Positions 30,938 through 41,319 are shown, numbered from the stretch's first letter. The stretch: DNA of 64,000 nucleotides from Bacteroidia bacterium (GCA_030426345.1 JAUHYU010000005.1:1-64000); one strand, 5' to 3'. A program made the numbers and translations. The notes: generated by a model from the letters alone, not told the origin.

Positions 30938-31624
30938 ATGAATAGAATAATTACAGCACTCGTTATTTCAGGAATATTGGTTTCCTGTAATTCAGCGAAT
31001 AAAACTGAAAACACAAATCAGGAATCATCTGAAAGTGAAACAGCATCGATCGACGGTGTAGCAAAAGAAGCAAATGAACGATTAAAGGAAATTGATTCAG
31101 ACGAAGCTTTAATTGCCACAGCAATAATGGCTGCTCCCGAAGCAAGCCGATCGGGATGTAAAGTCATTGGATACAATATGGCCGGTGAATTTGTCACGCT
31201 AAAAGAAGGGGACAATGAATTTATTTGCCTGGCAGATGATCCCAAGAAAGAGGGATTTAATGCTGCGTGCTACCACAAGGACCTCGAACCATTTATGGCA
31301 AGGGGAAGGGAACTCAAATCGGAAGGAAAGAATGCTGCAGAAATATTTGATATCCGGGAGGAAGAAGTGAAATCGGGTAAACTTGCAATGGGTAAGACTG
31401 GATCGACCTTGCACATTTACTATGGATCAGAATCATTGTACGACCCCGAAACATCTGAAGTGGCTGGGGCTCATTACCGCTATGTAGTTTATATGCCATG
31501 GGCTACTGCCGAGTCAACCGGTTTGCCGGAAAAACCCATTGCGCCAAATCACCCATGGATTATGAACCCTGGAACGCATAGAGCGCATATTATGATCACT
31601 CCGTCAACAGAAAGCAAAGAGTAA
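30938..31624 (+). CDS. Hypothetical lipoprotein
   Basis: MNRIITALVISGILVSCNSANK lipobox; remaining sequence unassigned. Confidence 0.75.
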   Translation: MNRIITALVISGILVSCNSANKTENTNQESSESETASIDGVAKEANERLKEIDSDEALIATAIMAAPEASRSGCKVIGYNMAGEFVTLKEGDNEFICLADDPKKEGFNAACYHKDLEPFMARGRELKSEGKNAAEIFDIREEEVKSGKLAMGKTGSTLHIYYGSESLYDPETSEVAGAHYRYVVYMPWATAESTGLPEKPIAPNHPWIMNPGTHRAHIMITPSTESKE

Positions 31625-31851
31625 ATAGGTTTGTAAAACTAGTGGATTTGTTCCCATTGGATGAAAATGGAAAATTAAATCTCCCACGGATAATTTTCCA
31701 TAAAGCACTGAAAAGCAATTTTTTAGTACAAAGCTGATCCCGTCTTAATAATTATTTTTCCTTTCAGGAAGTTACCATTCTTAGTGAAGGAATATATACC
31801 CCTGAATTAATTGTATTATTTAAACATAATTTATCACTATAATTATTAATT

Positions 31852-32487
31852 ATGAAGATGACTTTAAATAAATCCGTTAGAATCTTATCATTTTTATTCA
31901 TGTCTGTGCTTATATTTTCATGTGCTGAAGACGGAGAAATAGGGCCTGCAGGAGCAGATGGAACCAATGGTACGGATGGTGCAGACGGCGCAACAGGGCC
32001 GCAGGGAGCCGCAGGGCAGGATGGTGAAGATGGCGAAGATGGCAATGCTAATGTGATCTATAGCGATTGGTTTTCTCCGGTTTGGAATATAACTAATGGA
32101 TCAAATGAAAAAACCATGGAAATTGTAGATCAGGATTTCGTTGCCGCGCAGGAAAATGGTGTTATTCTTCTTTATTGGGCTACTCAAGACGAATCAACTC
32201 ATCTGCTTCCTTGGAATACATTTAACTCTCTGGGCACGATTTCTATCTCAAGAGATTATGAGATTAAAGGGTCTAGTGGCAAAGTGGAATTGACCATTAG
32301 GAATTATGAATTACTTGGATCTTTAAATGACCAAGATACTGAAGGAACAATATCAGGGGTAACCTACAATCAACTTCGCTATGTGATTATTCCCGGATCA
32401 ACATCAAACAGTATTGGCAGAATAGCGGCTGAAGTGGATTATGAAGACTACGAGGCTGTGAAAGCATATTACAACATCCCGGATTAA
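31852..32487 (+). CDS. Collagen-like-repeat lipoprotein
   Basis: Lipobox SVLIFSCAEDG followed by GPAGADGTNGTDGADGATGPQGAAGQDGEDGEDG Gly-X-Y repeats. Confidence 0.85.
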   Translation: MKMTLNKSVRILSFLFMSVLIFSCAEDGEIGPAGADGTNGTDGADGATGPQGAAGQDGEDGEDGNANVIYSDWFSPVWNITNGSNEKTMEIVDQDFVAAQENGVILLYWATQDESTHLLPWNTFNSLGTISISRDYEIKGSSGKVELTIRNYELLGSLNDQDTEGTISGVTYNQLRYVIIPGSTSNSIGRIAAEVDYEDYEAVKAYYNIPD

Positions 32488-32512
32488 TTTATATCCAAAA
32501 GTAGTTATTAAG

Positions 32513-32549
32513 AAAGCATCCGTTGATTCAAATCAACGGATGCTTTTTT
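32513..32549. terminator. Stem-loop terminator between convergent genes
   Basis: aaagcatccgttgatt caa atcaacggatgctttttt. Confidence 0.85.
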
Positions 32550-32557
32550 CGTTAATG

Positions 32558-33889
32558 CTATAATTCTTTTTGAAGCAATGCGTAAACTTCAGCTATGGGT
32601 TTTTGATGCTTTTCGGCCATTTTTTTAACCGACTCATATTCGAGAGTTGTACGGCTATTACCTGATGGCAATTCTACCTCTTTCACATCCACTTCGCCCA
32701 ATGAAGTCTTCATGGATTTTAGATGCCTTTTCAACGCTTTTCTGGAGGCAGGGTAGGTCCTAACCCCTATGGTTGTCGTGTTTTCCAATAAATAATCCGT
32801 GACAGCTTGAAGTTTTTCTGACGTCACAAAAACTGAAATCAACGTTCCGGGACGGCCTTTTTTCATGATGATCTGGGTATAATAAAAATCTAAAGCCCCA
32901 GCCTTGAGTAGGTTATCCTGAAAATCATTGCCAAGCAACTCGGACGACATATCGTCCACGTTGGTTTCTACCATGTGAATTTTTTCGGTTTCATCTGTCG
33001 CAGCAGCGCACAAAGAAAGCCGAAGTACATTCGGATGTTCAAAATCCTTTTCGCCCGGTCCATGCCCAATTTTCTGCTCTGTCAATACCGGTATTTCGAA
33101 GGATGGATCTAAGTATTTTAGAATGGCTGCTCCCGTTGGCGTAGTCATTTCGCCTTGAGCTTTCCCAGCATAGGTTGGGATACCAATCAAAAGTTCTTTA
33201 GTGGCCGGGGCCGGAATGGGCATCCTGCCATGATCAGCCATCACAAATCCATGACCCGTGCAAATCGCCGTGGAAACGGATTTGGAAACATTCAATTTAT
33301 CCAATAAAAACGCCGAACCAACGATATCCAGAATAGAATCAATCGCTCCTACTTCGTGAAAATGAATCTTTCGAATATCCACTCCGTGCACCTTGGCTTC
33401 TGCCGTACCCAACAAAAAGAAAATCTCTTTAGCAATCTTTTTAGCATTGGTAGTCAAATGTCCCCCATCAATGATTTTTTCAATATCAGGCAAATGCCTA
33501 TGGTGGGAATGAGAATGTGTGTGTTCATGGCTATGATCATGTTTGTGATCATCATGAGCGTGGCTGTGCGTATGAGTATGGGAATGATCATCTCCATGGG
33601 AATGCGAGTGGTCGTGGCTGTGTGAATGGCTATGATCTCCATGACTGTGTGAATGATCGTGATCATGTGAATGTGAATGCTCTTTGTATTCATTCAAATC
33701 CAAAATCTTAATATGCTTGCAAGCGATCCCGGCCTTTTCCACTTCCGTAATTTTTACTTCAACTTTATCCAAATGAAGCAGCCCTGGAAGCTTTTGTAGT
33801 TCATCGTAAGCTCCTGTCAACTCTGCCAGTGCCCCGAGGAACATATCTCCACTAACACCCGAAAAAGCCTCTATTTTTAATATACTCAT
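32558..33889 (-). CDS. larC: Nickel-pincer cofactor biosynthesis protein LarC with long His/Asp-rich insertion
   Basis: IEAFSGVSGDMFLGALAEL; IHFHEVGAIDSILDIVGSA; TPTGAAILKYL; His-rich HSHSHDHDHSHSHGD tract. Confidence 0.95.
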   Translation of the reverse strand: MSILKIEAFSGVSGDMFLGALAELTGAYDELQKLPGLLHLDKVEVKITEVEKAGIACKHIKILDLNEYKEHSHSHDHDHSHSHGDHSHSHSHDHSHSHGDDHSHTHTHSHAHDDHKHDHSHEHTHSHSHHRHLPDIEKIIDGGHLTTNAKKIAKEIFFLLGTAEAKVHGVDIRKIHFHEVGAIDSILDIVGSAFLLDKLNVSKSVSTAICTGHGFVMADHGRMPIPAPATKELLIGIPTYAGKAQGEMTTPTGAAILKYLDPSFEIPVLTEQKIGHGPGEKDFEHPNVLRLSLCAAATDETEKIHMVETNVDDMSSELLGNDFQDNLLKAGALDFYYTQIIMKKGRPGTLISVFVTSEKLQAVTDYLLENTTTIGVRTYPASRKALKRHLKSMKTSLGEVDVKEVELPSGNSRTTLEYESVKKMAEKHQKPIAEVYALLQKEL

Positions 33890-34060
33890 GGTTTATTCTT
33901 GATTTAAATTGGTTTACATTGTTTTTAGTCTTCACAAAACCATCTTCCTAAGCTGAAGGCGCAAGAATCAGATGGCTGTTTAGAATGATCTTACAAAGCC
34001 ACACCCTCGAAAAGCTTCGTTTGCAATGACGGATATTTATTGGTTTGGTACAATGCCGTA

Positions 34061-34081
34061 AAAAGCATCTATTTTCCATGG
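34061..34081. repeat. Dispersed motif copy AAAAGC-N9-CCATGG
   Basis: AAAAGCATCTATTTTCCATGG, spanning the stop codon of larB. Confidence 0.75.
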
Positions 34082-34719
34082 ATGATCCGGAATGCTGCCA
34101 TGGCTGCTCCATAGCCATTATCGATATTCACCACCGTGATGCCATTAGCGCAACTCGCCAGCATGGATTTCAAGGCAGTTTTCCCGCCTTTGCTCACCCC
34201 ATAGCCAACACTCGCCGGCACGGCAATGATCGGCTGTGGCAACAAACCACCAACCACCGTTGGTAAAGCCCCTTCGAAGCCTGCCACTACGATCAACACG
34301 CTATACTTGCGCAGTTCCTCGATATTTTCCAACAATCGATGTACTCCTGCTACGCCCACATCATGGAATCTAGAGGCTTTTCGACCTACAAAAAGTAGGG
34401 AATAGTAGATTTCATCTACCAGATATTGATCAGAAGTCCCACCGGAAAGGATGGCGATTTCATCTTCCACAACTTCCTTGGGAAATTCGCCAACCAACAA
34501 AATTTTTGAGGTCTGATCATAAAATGAGGGTGAAAATTCTGAAGTCAACACTTCTGCTTTTTTCTTTTGCAGTCTGGTGACTAGAGCACTTTTATGATTT
34601 TTTTGAAAATCCTGAATGATGCCTCGTAACTGATCGATGGTTTTGGACGCGCCAAAGACAACTTCCTGAAATCCGATACGCTCTTCGCGTTGGTAGTCAA
34701 TCCTAAAATTCTTGCTCAC
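34069..34719 (-). CDS. larB: Nickel-pincer cofactor biosynthesis protein LarB
   Basis: R-RIGFQEVVFGASKTIDQL; DVGVAGVHRLLENIEELRKYSVLIVVAGFEGALPTVVGGL; AIR-carboxylase-like fold. Confidence 0.95.
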   Translation of the reverse strand: MSKNFRIDYQREERIGFQEVVFGASKTIDQLRGIIQDFQKNHKSALVTRLQKKKAEVLTSEFSPSFYDQTSKILLVGEFPKEVVEDEIAILSGGTSDQYLVDEIYYSLLFVGRKASRFHDVGVAGVHRLLENIEELRKYSVLIVVAGFEGALPTVVGGLLPQPIIAVPASVGYGVSKGGKTALKSMLASCANGITVVNIDNGYGAAMAAFRIIHGK

Positions 34720-35555
34720 GCTATCGCTCTGTTTAATTTTCCCGATACCAAACCTTCATCATCCAATTCGCAGTTTTCAAATCCTATTTCTTTCAAATTT
34801 TCCCTGATGGATTTTTCATGGGTTTTCAATGCTTTTAACTGCTCTTTTGGCACTTCGATCTTAGCAACCTCCCCGAAGTGACGCACCCGAACCTCCTCAA
34901 AACCAAGGGAATTCAGCATATTCTCAGCTTCTTCTATTTGTCGCAATTTTTCTACAGTCACTTCCTGTCCATAGGGAATTCTGCTGCTCAGACATGGGCT
35001 GGCAGGCTTGTCCCACGTAGGCAAATCGAAATACAGCGCCATTTCCCTAATGTCCTTTTTGGTAAACTTGCAATCGGCTAAAGGCTTCAAAACTCTAAAT
35101 TCCTTCGCAGCTTTGATACCTGGACGGTAGTCGCCAAGGTCATCGAAATTCTGACCGTTCAAGATGTCCGTTCCGGGATATTTATCTGCAATCAGTTTCA
35201 ATTCGTCATACAAAGTGAATTTACAGAAATAGCACCTGTTGATGGGATTGGAAGCATAATTGGGGTTTTCCAGTTCATGGGTTTGCACCATCTCCAAGTT
35301 GATATCCAACTGTTCACAAAATGCTTTTCCTATTTCCAGGTCCTTTCTTTTCAAGCTCGGTGAATCTGCGATTACCGCCAAGGCGTTTTCTTTACCCAAA
35401 TATTTTCTGGCTAGAAAAGCAACCAAACACGAATCTACCCCACCGGAAAAAGCCACGATCACCTTTGTGCAGTTGGTCTGAAACCAATCTTCTACCTGTT
35501 GTATTTTGACTTTTATTTGATCTGTTTCCACTTTCATTTCTATGCTACATTTCAA
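34716..35555 (-). CDS. larE: ATP-dependent sulfur transferase LarE
   Basis: VIVAFSGGVDSCLVAFLA PP-loop; NRCYFCKFTLYDEL; PASPCLSSRIPYG; 4-nt overlap with larB. Confidence 0.95.
   Translation of the reverse strand: MKCSIEMKVETDQIKVKIQQVEDWFQTNCTKVIVAFSGGVDSCLVAFLARKYLGKENALAVIADSPSLKRKDLEIGKAFCEQLDINLEMVQTHELENPNYASNPINRCYFCKFTLYDELKLIADKYPGTDILNGQNFDDLGDYRPGIKAAKEFRVLKPLADCKFTKKDIREMALYFDLPTWDKPASPCLSSRIPYGQEVTVEKLRQIEEAENMLNSLGFEEVRVRHFGEVAKIEVPKEQLKALKTHEKSIRENLKEIGFENCELDDEGLVSGKLNRAIA
34817..34836. repeat. Dispersed motif copy CATGG-N9-GCTTTT
   Basis: CATGGGTTTTCAATGCTTTT, inside larE (peptide ALKTHEKS). Confidence 0.7.
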
Positions 35556-35789
35556 TGATGGATAATAGATTAATCAATAAATACCCCTCATTGTTTGAGA
35601 AGCTAAATATATCTATTATTTAAATGATGCGCCAAAGTTAAGATTGAAATCATAACGAATATTCATCTAACCCATTTCAAAAAAACAAATTGATGTGCCC
35701 TTCTGAACGAATAGACCAAATAAATTGGAAAGTATGAATTATTATGCCTTTTTTTGTGATTCACTGAAACAACAAATAATCAATAGTTT

Positions 35790-37172
35790 ATGGCGGCGGA
35801 CAGAAGCAAATTCTCGAATAAGTTTGGGTTCATCGCGGCAGCGGCCGGCAGCGCAGTAGGCCTTGGCAATATCTGGAAATTTCCATTTGAGGTTGGAAAT
35901 GGAGGTGGTTCTGCTTTTCTGATCGTTTATCTCGTATTCTGCTTTGTGTTGTGCTATCCCATTCTTGTTACAGAAATCGCCATAGGGCGAAAATCTCAAA
36001 AAAGTGCCGCTATGGCATTCAAGCCTTTGGGTCACCCGAGGTGGTCTATCGTTGGGATTCTGGGTGTTTTTTGTGGTGTGCTTATTCTTTCCTTTTATAA
36101 TATAGTGGCAGGCTGGGTGCTTGGATATTTTGTGGAAATGCTGTTGGGAAATTTTGACATAGGTAAAAACTTTGGCACCTATATTCAGGACATTGCCGAA
36201 GTTGGCGGGTATACCATCGCATTTTTGATTGCGACAACTTATATCGTTTCCATGGGTGTCACAAAAGGTATCGAAAAGGCAAGCAAGCTCCTTATGCCTG
36301 TGCTTTTGGCCATAATCATTATACTTACCATTTATGCTTTTACATTGGACGGGGCATCAGAAGGTATTCATTTTTACCTTGTTCCTGATTTTTCGAAGCT
36401 CAACCTCAATGTGATCTATCGGGCATTGGGACAATCCTTCTTTTCGTTATCCCTTGGTCTTGGTGCCATGATGACTTATGGCAGCTACTTGAGCAGCAAA
36501 GAAAATATAGCTTCAGCAGGAGTGTACATCACTTTGGCAGATGTGGGTATCGCATTTTTGGCAGGATTGATGATTTTTCCATTTGTATTCTCTCAGGGCC
36601 TCACTCCCGAAGGTGGCGCAGGATTGATTTTCATTACGATGCCTGGAATTTTTGAAACAATGGGGCCTACACTTGGTGTTGTCATTGGCTCGCTATTTTT
36701 CTTACTCTTAGCTTTTGCGGCACTGACATCGACCATCTCCCTGATGGAATTACCGGTTGCCTACATGGTGGACAAACATAAAATCAAACGAAAAAAAGCA
36801 GTTTGGTATTCTGCTGGCATTATATTCCTTCTTGGCATTCCATCCATGCTGGGCAATGGATATTCGGAATACTTCACGAGCTTCATCACCTATGTTGGCG
36901 CAGAAAAGCCTGTAAACTTTATGGATTTCGTGACGGATGTTGCGTCTAATACACTATTGCCGTTTGGTGGATTGATGGTGAGCATTTTTGCTATCTATGC
37001 CTGGAAGAGACAAAAATTATTTAAAGAGCTCTCTGTTGGCAACCCAAATTTTACAAAAACCTTCCTTTCCCGATATATCGCATTTTCATTAAAATATATC
37101 TGTCCTCCAATCCTGGGAATAATCTTTATCATCACGGTTTTAGAGATATTTTTTGGCGTGAAAATTTTGTGA
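35790..37172 (+). CDS. Sodium:neurotransmitter symporter family (NSS) transporter
   Basis: SKFGFIAAAAGSAVGLGNIWKFPFEVGNGGGSAFLIVYL. Confidence 0.96.
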   Translation: MAADRSKFSNKFGFIAAAAGSAVGLGNIWKFPFEVGNGGGSAFLIVYLVFCFVLCYPILVTEIAIGRKSQKSAAMAFKPLGHPRWSIVGILGVFCGVLILSFYNIVAGWVLGYFVEMLLGNFDIGKNFGTYIQDIAEVGGYTIAFLIATTYIVSMGVTKGIEKASKLLMPVLLAIIIILTIYAFTLDGASEGIHFYLVPDFSKLNLNVIYRALGQSFFSLSLGLGAMMTYGSYLSSKENIASAGVYITLADVGIAFLAGLMIFPFVFSQGLTPEGGAGLIFITMPGIFETMGPTLGVVIGSLFFLLLAFAALTSTISLMELPVAYMVDKHKIKRKKAVWYSAGIIFLLGIPSMLGNGYSEYFTSFITYVGAEKPVNFMDFVTDVASNTLLPFGGLMVSIFAIYAWKRQKLFKELSVGNPNFTKTFLSRYIAFSLKYICPPILGIIFIITVLEIFFGVKIL

Positions 37173-37224
37173 TTCATTTCTTGCTATAATTCTATCCTGC
37201 GCTGTAAGTCGGTGAGGCTGTTTT

Positions 37225-38178
37225 TTGCAATTAATTTTTTATAAATTTATACAGCCCCAAAAATCACCCACCATGAAAACATCAAGACGTAACTTTATTC
37301 AAAAATCCATACTGACCACCGTAGGTTTATCCATGGCCCAACGGACACTTTTCGCAAGTATTTTGACCGATGAGCTGCCCTACAAAATGTCTCTAATTAG
37401 AAACAATATTGGCTTCTTTACAGAAAAAGGTGGAACTATCGGATGGATGATCTCAAAGAACGGAATAGTCGTGGTAGATACCCAGTTTCCCGAACAGTCC
37501 GAGCATTTGATAGCGGAAATCCAAAAACAATCGGATCGCAAGATTGATCTTTTAATCAATACTCACCATCATGGCGACCACTCCTCCGGGAATATCGCTT
37601 ACAAAGGACGGACAAATGTCCTCGTAGCTCATGAAAACTCAAAGAAAAACCAAATGCGCGTGGCCAAGGAACGCGGCCAAGAAGACAAACAGCTATATCC
37701 TGACACCACATTTGACAATTCTTGGAGCAAAAAAATAGATGGTGAAACCATCACCCTTAGTTACTTTGGCCCAGCACATACTGATGGAGATGCTGTCATA
37801 CATTTCGAAAATGCTAATATCGCCCACATGGGTGACCTCATGTTCAATCGACGGTTTCCTTTTATTGATAAATCAGCCGGTGCATCCGTAAAAAACTGGA
37901 TTGAGGTTTTGGCAAGTGCCCAAAAAGCGTATAGTAAAGACACCATATTTATCTTTGGCCACTCCGATAATGGGTTCGACGTTATTGGCAATATGGAAGA
38001 TATCAAAGCCTTCCAAAACTATTTGTATAGGTTGTTGGATACCGTTCAGGCTGAAATAAAAGCAGGCAAAAGCGAGGAAGAAATCATGGAAATCCAAAGC
38101 ATTAAAGGTGCTGATGAGTGGAAAGGGGATGGCATAAAACGAAGCCTCTCTGCTACTTATCAAGAGCTGGCATCTTGA
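37225..38178 (+). CDS. MBL-fold metallo-hydrolase, exported (probable start at 37273, MKTSRRNFIQKS)
   Basis: Twin-arginine-like SRRNFIQ; NTHHHGDHSSGN; HTDGDAVIHF. Confidence 0.9.
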   Translation: MQLIFYKFIQPQKSPTMKTSRRNFIQKSILTTVGLSMAQRTLFASILTDELPYKMSLIRNNIGFFTEKGGTIGWMISKNGIVVVDTQFPEQSEHLIAEIQKQSDRKIDLLINTHHHGDHSSGNIAYKGRTNVLVAHENSKKNQMRVAKERGQEDKQLYPDTTFDNSWSKKIDGETITLSYFGPAHTDGDAVIHFENANIAHMGDLMFNRRFPFIDKSAGASVKNWIEVLASAQKAYSKDTIFIFGHSDNGFDVIGNMEDIKAFQNYLYRLLDTVQAEIKAGKSEEEIMEIQSIKGADEWKGDGIKRSLSATYQELAS

Positions 38179-38840
38179 GCTGATCTGTGGCTCAAATATT
38201 TCCCAACCAATATGGCCATTACTATAGTCAAATAAAACTGTCCTGTGAGCGCCTCCAAAACTGCTATTTTTTGTCCCAAAACGGAGGTAGGGACGAAATC
38301 CCCATATCCGATAGTGGTAAGTGTGACAAAACTGAAATAGAACATGTCTTCAATTCCTGATCTATGCGATAAATCCACATTGGTGGTATCAGGATATGTG
38401 ATATCCATCAAGGCAAAAACTAAAAAAGCCATTACCCCTATCATAAAATATCCAGCAAATGCTCCAATGATCACGGAAGGTGTTATTTTTTTAGAATTCA
38501 ATAAATCCTTAAAAAGGGAAAAGCTTATGACTGAAAAATATGCAGATAAACTTATGTAAGCTACACGGGCCAAATCATTAGATTCATTATTGCTATTCCA
38601 AATAAAAATAAAAACCACCAAGACGAAAACCATCACATATACCACATAGCTTCTTTCAGTTGTCGTTTGAATTATAGCTATACTGGAAATAATTAGGATC
38701 GTAATTAAAATGGGAAATGGCACTGAAACGAAAAATATTTTTTCCACAACCTCCGGAAGAATAAAAAATGTGAGCAACCCTACCAGAAATATTGGATGTC
38801 TATTATCTCGTAACCAGTTTTTAACTATATGATTTTGCAT
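38160..38840 (-). CDS. Two-pore-domain-type K+ channel family protein
   Basis: Pore motif SFVTLTTIGYGDFVP with flanking TM segments. Confidence 0.88.
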   Translation of the reverse strand: MQNHIVKNWLRDNRHPIFLVGLLTFFILPEVVEKIFFVSVPFPILITILIISSIAIIQTTTERSYVVYVMVFVLVVFIFIWNSNNESNDLARVAYISLSAYFSVISFSLFKDLLNSKKITPSVIIGAFAGYFMIGVMAFLVFALMDITYPDTTNVDLSHRSGIEDMFYFSFVTLTTIGYGDFVPTSVLGQKIAVLEALTGQFYLTIVMAILVGKYLSHRSAQDASS

Positions 38841-38904
38841 CGATTAAAGATAATTAGAAACATATTCTTTCAAATACTATTTGGAAGTAAAACACATTTC
38901 CATG

Positions 38905-41166
38905 TTAAAACCAAAACCCCATGTTCAAATTCGTCCTAAGTTTTGGTTCCTTTGTATCCTTTGCCATTGAAAAGGATATTGGGCCAAATGGGCTATTGTA
39001 CCCAAAAGATATCCCGTAGCCAAGCCTCCGTCGTTCTCCACCGAGATAATCATCTAAGGTAATATCATAAAAAAGCTCCATGGGATATTGCACATCTACG
39101 TAGTTGGCCATCGCACTCACAAACAGGTTATCCACCACTTCATATTGCAGCACCAGTTTCGATAGAAAATAATTTGGGGTGATATATTGTTTGTCAGATG
39201 CCCCCCAAAACTCTGTGGTATTAACAAACCGCGGATTAAATCCCCCAACAAAAGAATAATCAGTAATGTTACTTTTAATGTCTCCCAATGTGGAAAGGAC
39301 CATTTCGTTTTTAGCCCTGATCGAAAGCTTTCTATTCACCCTGAAAATATAAGTAAAGGAGGCCTCAAGAGTTACAAAAGGGTCAATATCTTCATTGATT
39401 GTAAGTTTTCGGGTGGATACGGTATCGGAAATTATTTGAACAGTTTTGTTTTTGACATTCAAAACACTCTTGGCAGAAGCATGGAAATCCATGCCTTTTC
39501 TTGGGTAAAATGGCCGATCAAAGCTGTTGTACTTTGCAAAGAATACTACGCCAATATCTCTATTTTTTATTTTCTTAACCTCTCTAGTCAACTCACCTAC
39601 GACCGGGGTAAGTTCGGTAAATTCCAGTTGTACTGTACCTCCAAAAGTGAAATTCTGAAAATAGGTGGATTGAATGGTTAGGTATGGATTAAAATAGTCG
39701 GCATCAAACGTAGAAAGTTCAATATCACCTTCAAAATAGGGAAGGTCATTATTGCTAAAATCAAACCCGAGAGCAATCCCAGCATCTTGTCTTGGCCCAA
39801 TATATTTTAGATAGCTCAGGTTTAACCTGGCACTTTTAGAAAAATCAAACTCCAGCAATGTGCGGGATTGGGGCATAAACAAATTTCGATATGTGATGCT
39901 GGCATTTATCCCCACATCATTTTCCGAGTCATAATGTGCAGCTATCTTTAACTTGCCATCCGAGGCTTCTTTCACTTTTATTTTTAATTCATACTTTGGG
40001 CCTTCGCGCACGATTTCGTAGGTGGCTTTTTTAAAATATTGGGTGCCGATTAGATTAGAAATTCTATTCTCAATTTCATCTAAAGTAAGAACTGTGCCTT
40101 CCTTTATCTTCATTTTTTGCTTGATCAGATCAGATGAAAACTTTTCATTTCCTTCGATCACTATTTCTGAAATTAAGTACGCTTCCTTTTGAGGCAAGGC
40201 ATGTACTTCAGGCAGAGGTCCAATTTTTCTAAGAGAATCCGCCAAAGTCCTGAAAGTGGCTGCATATTGTTGCCCCGCTTCGTCTCCTTTTTCTAAAATT
40301 TGTTTGCCCTGCTTAAAACTGATGGTTTGATATCCTTCCAAATCTGGCTCTATGTAAATATCCACCAGCTTTTTTTGCTTTCTAGAATCAAGGGCACTTG
40401 TCACAAGAGCAGATTGACTTAAAAGAGAAATGAGGCTATTGAGTTCATCTTTGGGGTTTAGATCACTACTTACAAATACACCGATCACGATATCAGCGCC
40501 CATTGCTTTTATTTCATCAACCGGAAAGTTGCGTACCAATCCTCCATCCACAAGCAATCGCCCATCTAATTCTACAGGTGTAAAAAAGGTCGGGATAGCC
40601 ATACTGGCCCTGATAGCTTCCGGTAGTGAACCATGATTCAGCACCATGGGTTCGCCGGTAGCAATGTCTGTTGCCACGCACGCAAAAGGTATGGGCAATT
40701 CATTAAAATCTTCAATGTCATGTACAGATCTGGTAAGCCGAGATAAAAGTTCAGAAAGCTTTTGTCCATCGATCAAGCCTCTTGGCAATCCTACTTTGGT
40801 TCCATAAATTGGCAATTCAACCATGTATCTACCATAGTATTCCTTTTCTTCATAGGCTACTTCATTGAGCGGGATTTTATTGCTCAATATTGACTCCCAA
40901 TCTATACTCAAAGCTATTTCCTCGATCTCATCGGCCGTGTATCCAATAGCATACAACCCTCCCACAATACCGCCCATGCTCGTTCCTGTGACATAATCCG
41001 GAGTAAGCCCTGCCTCTTCCAACGCCCGGATTATGCCGATGTGTGCCAACCCCTTAGCCCCACCTCCACTTAAAACCAAGCCAACCTTAGGCCTTTTCCC
41101 ATCCTGAGCAAAGACAGATTGGATTGTATAGAAAATCAACAGAAAAAATAATGGATATTTTGTCAT
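38905..41166 (-). CDS. Patatin-like phospholipase with POTRA and outer-membrane barrel
   Basis: GLVLSGGGAKGLAHIG, GTSMGGIVG, DGGLVRNFPV; C-terminal barrel ending NMGFWF. Confidence 0.94.
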   Translation of the reverse strand: MTKYPLFFLLIFYTIQSVFAQDGKRPKVGLVLSGGGAKGLAHIGIIRALEEAGLTPDYVTGTSMGGIVGGLYAIGYTADEIEEIALSIDWESILSNKIPLNEVAYEEKEYYGRYMVELPIYGTKVGLPRGLIDGQKLSELLSRLTRSVHDIEDFNELPIPFACVATDIATGEPMVLNHGSLPEAIRASMAIPTFFTPVELDGRLLVDGGLVRNFPVDEIKAMGADIVIGVFVSSDLNPKDELNSLISLLSQSALVTSALDSRKQKKLVDIYIEPDLEGYQTISFKQGKQILEKGDEAGQQYAATFRTLADSLRKIGPLPEVHALPQKEAYLISEIVIEGNEKFSSDLIKQKMKIKEGTVLTLDEIENRISNLIGTQYFKKATYEIVREGPKYELKIKVKEASDGKLKIAAHYDSENDVGINASITYRNLFMPQSRTLLEFDFSKSARLNLSYLKYIGPRQDAGIALGFDFSNNDLPYFEGDIELSTFDADYFNPYLTIQSTYFQNFTFGGTVQLEFTELTPVVGELTREVKKIKNRDIGVVFFAKYNSFDRPFYPRKGMDFHASAKSVLNVKNKTVQIISDTVSTRKLTINEDIDPFVTLEASFTYIFRVNRKLSIRAKNEMVLSTLGDIKSNITDYSFVGGFNPRFVNTTEFWGASDKQYITPNYFLSKLVLQYEVVDNLFVSAMANYVDVQYPMELFYDITLDDYLGGERRRLGYGISFGYNSPFGPISFSMAKDTKEPKLRTNLNMGFWF

Positions 41167-41298
41167 CTGATCGTTGCAAAAAAAATCTTGATGTAAAGAT
41201 AAATGACTAACCTACAGAACAAAAATTAATTATATAGATGGTAAAATACCTTTCACCATCTCACAGAGATAAATTGGAAACACACCGAAAATGTTTTC

Positions 41299-41319
41299 AA
41301 AAGCCATTAAATTTCCATG
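41299..41319. repeat. Dispersed motif copy AAAAGC-N10-CCATG
   Basis: AAAAGCCATTAAATTTCCATG, intergenic between patatin and vsr-like genes. Confidence 0.65.

Noticed and set aside
26300-31550. Absence of the CATGGATT core across the AT-rich cassette as proof of recent horizontal transfer
   Set aside because: Similar gaps of 5-6 kb occur elsewhere (about 34.2-39.5 kb and 53-58.8 kb), so the gap alone is not significant.
33493-33680. Possible CRISPR-like short repeats
   Set aside because: These are His/Asp codon repeats inside larC; no repeat-spacer periodicity was found anywhere in the window.
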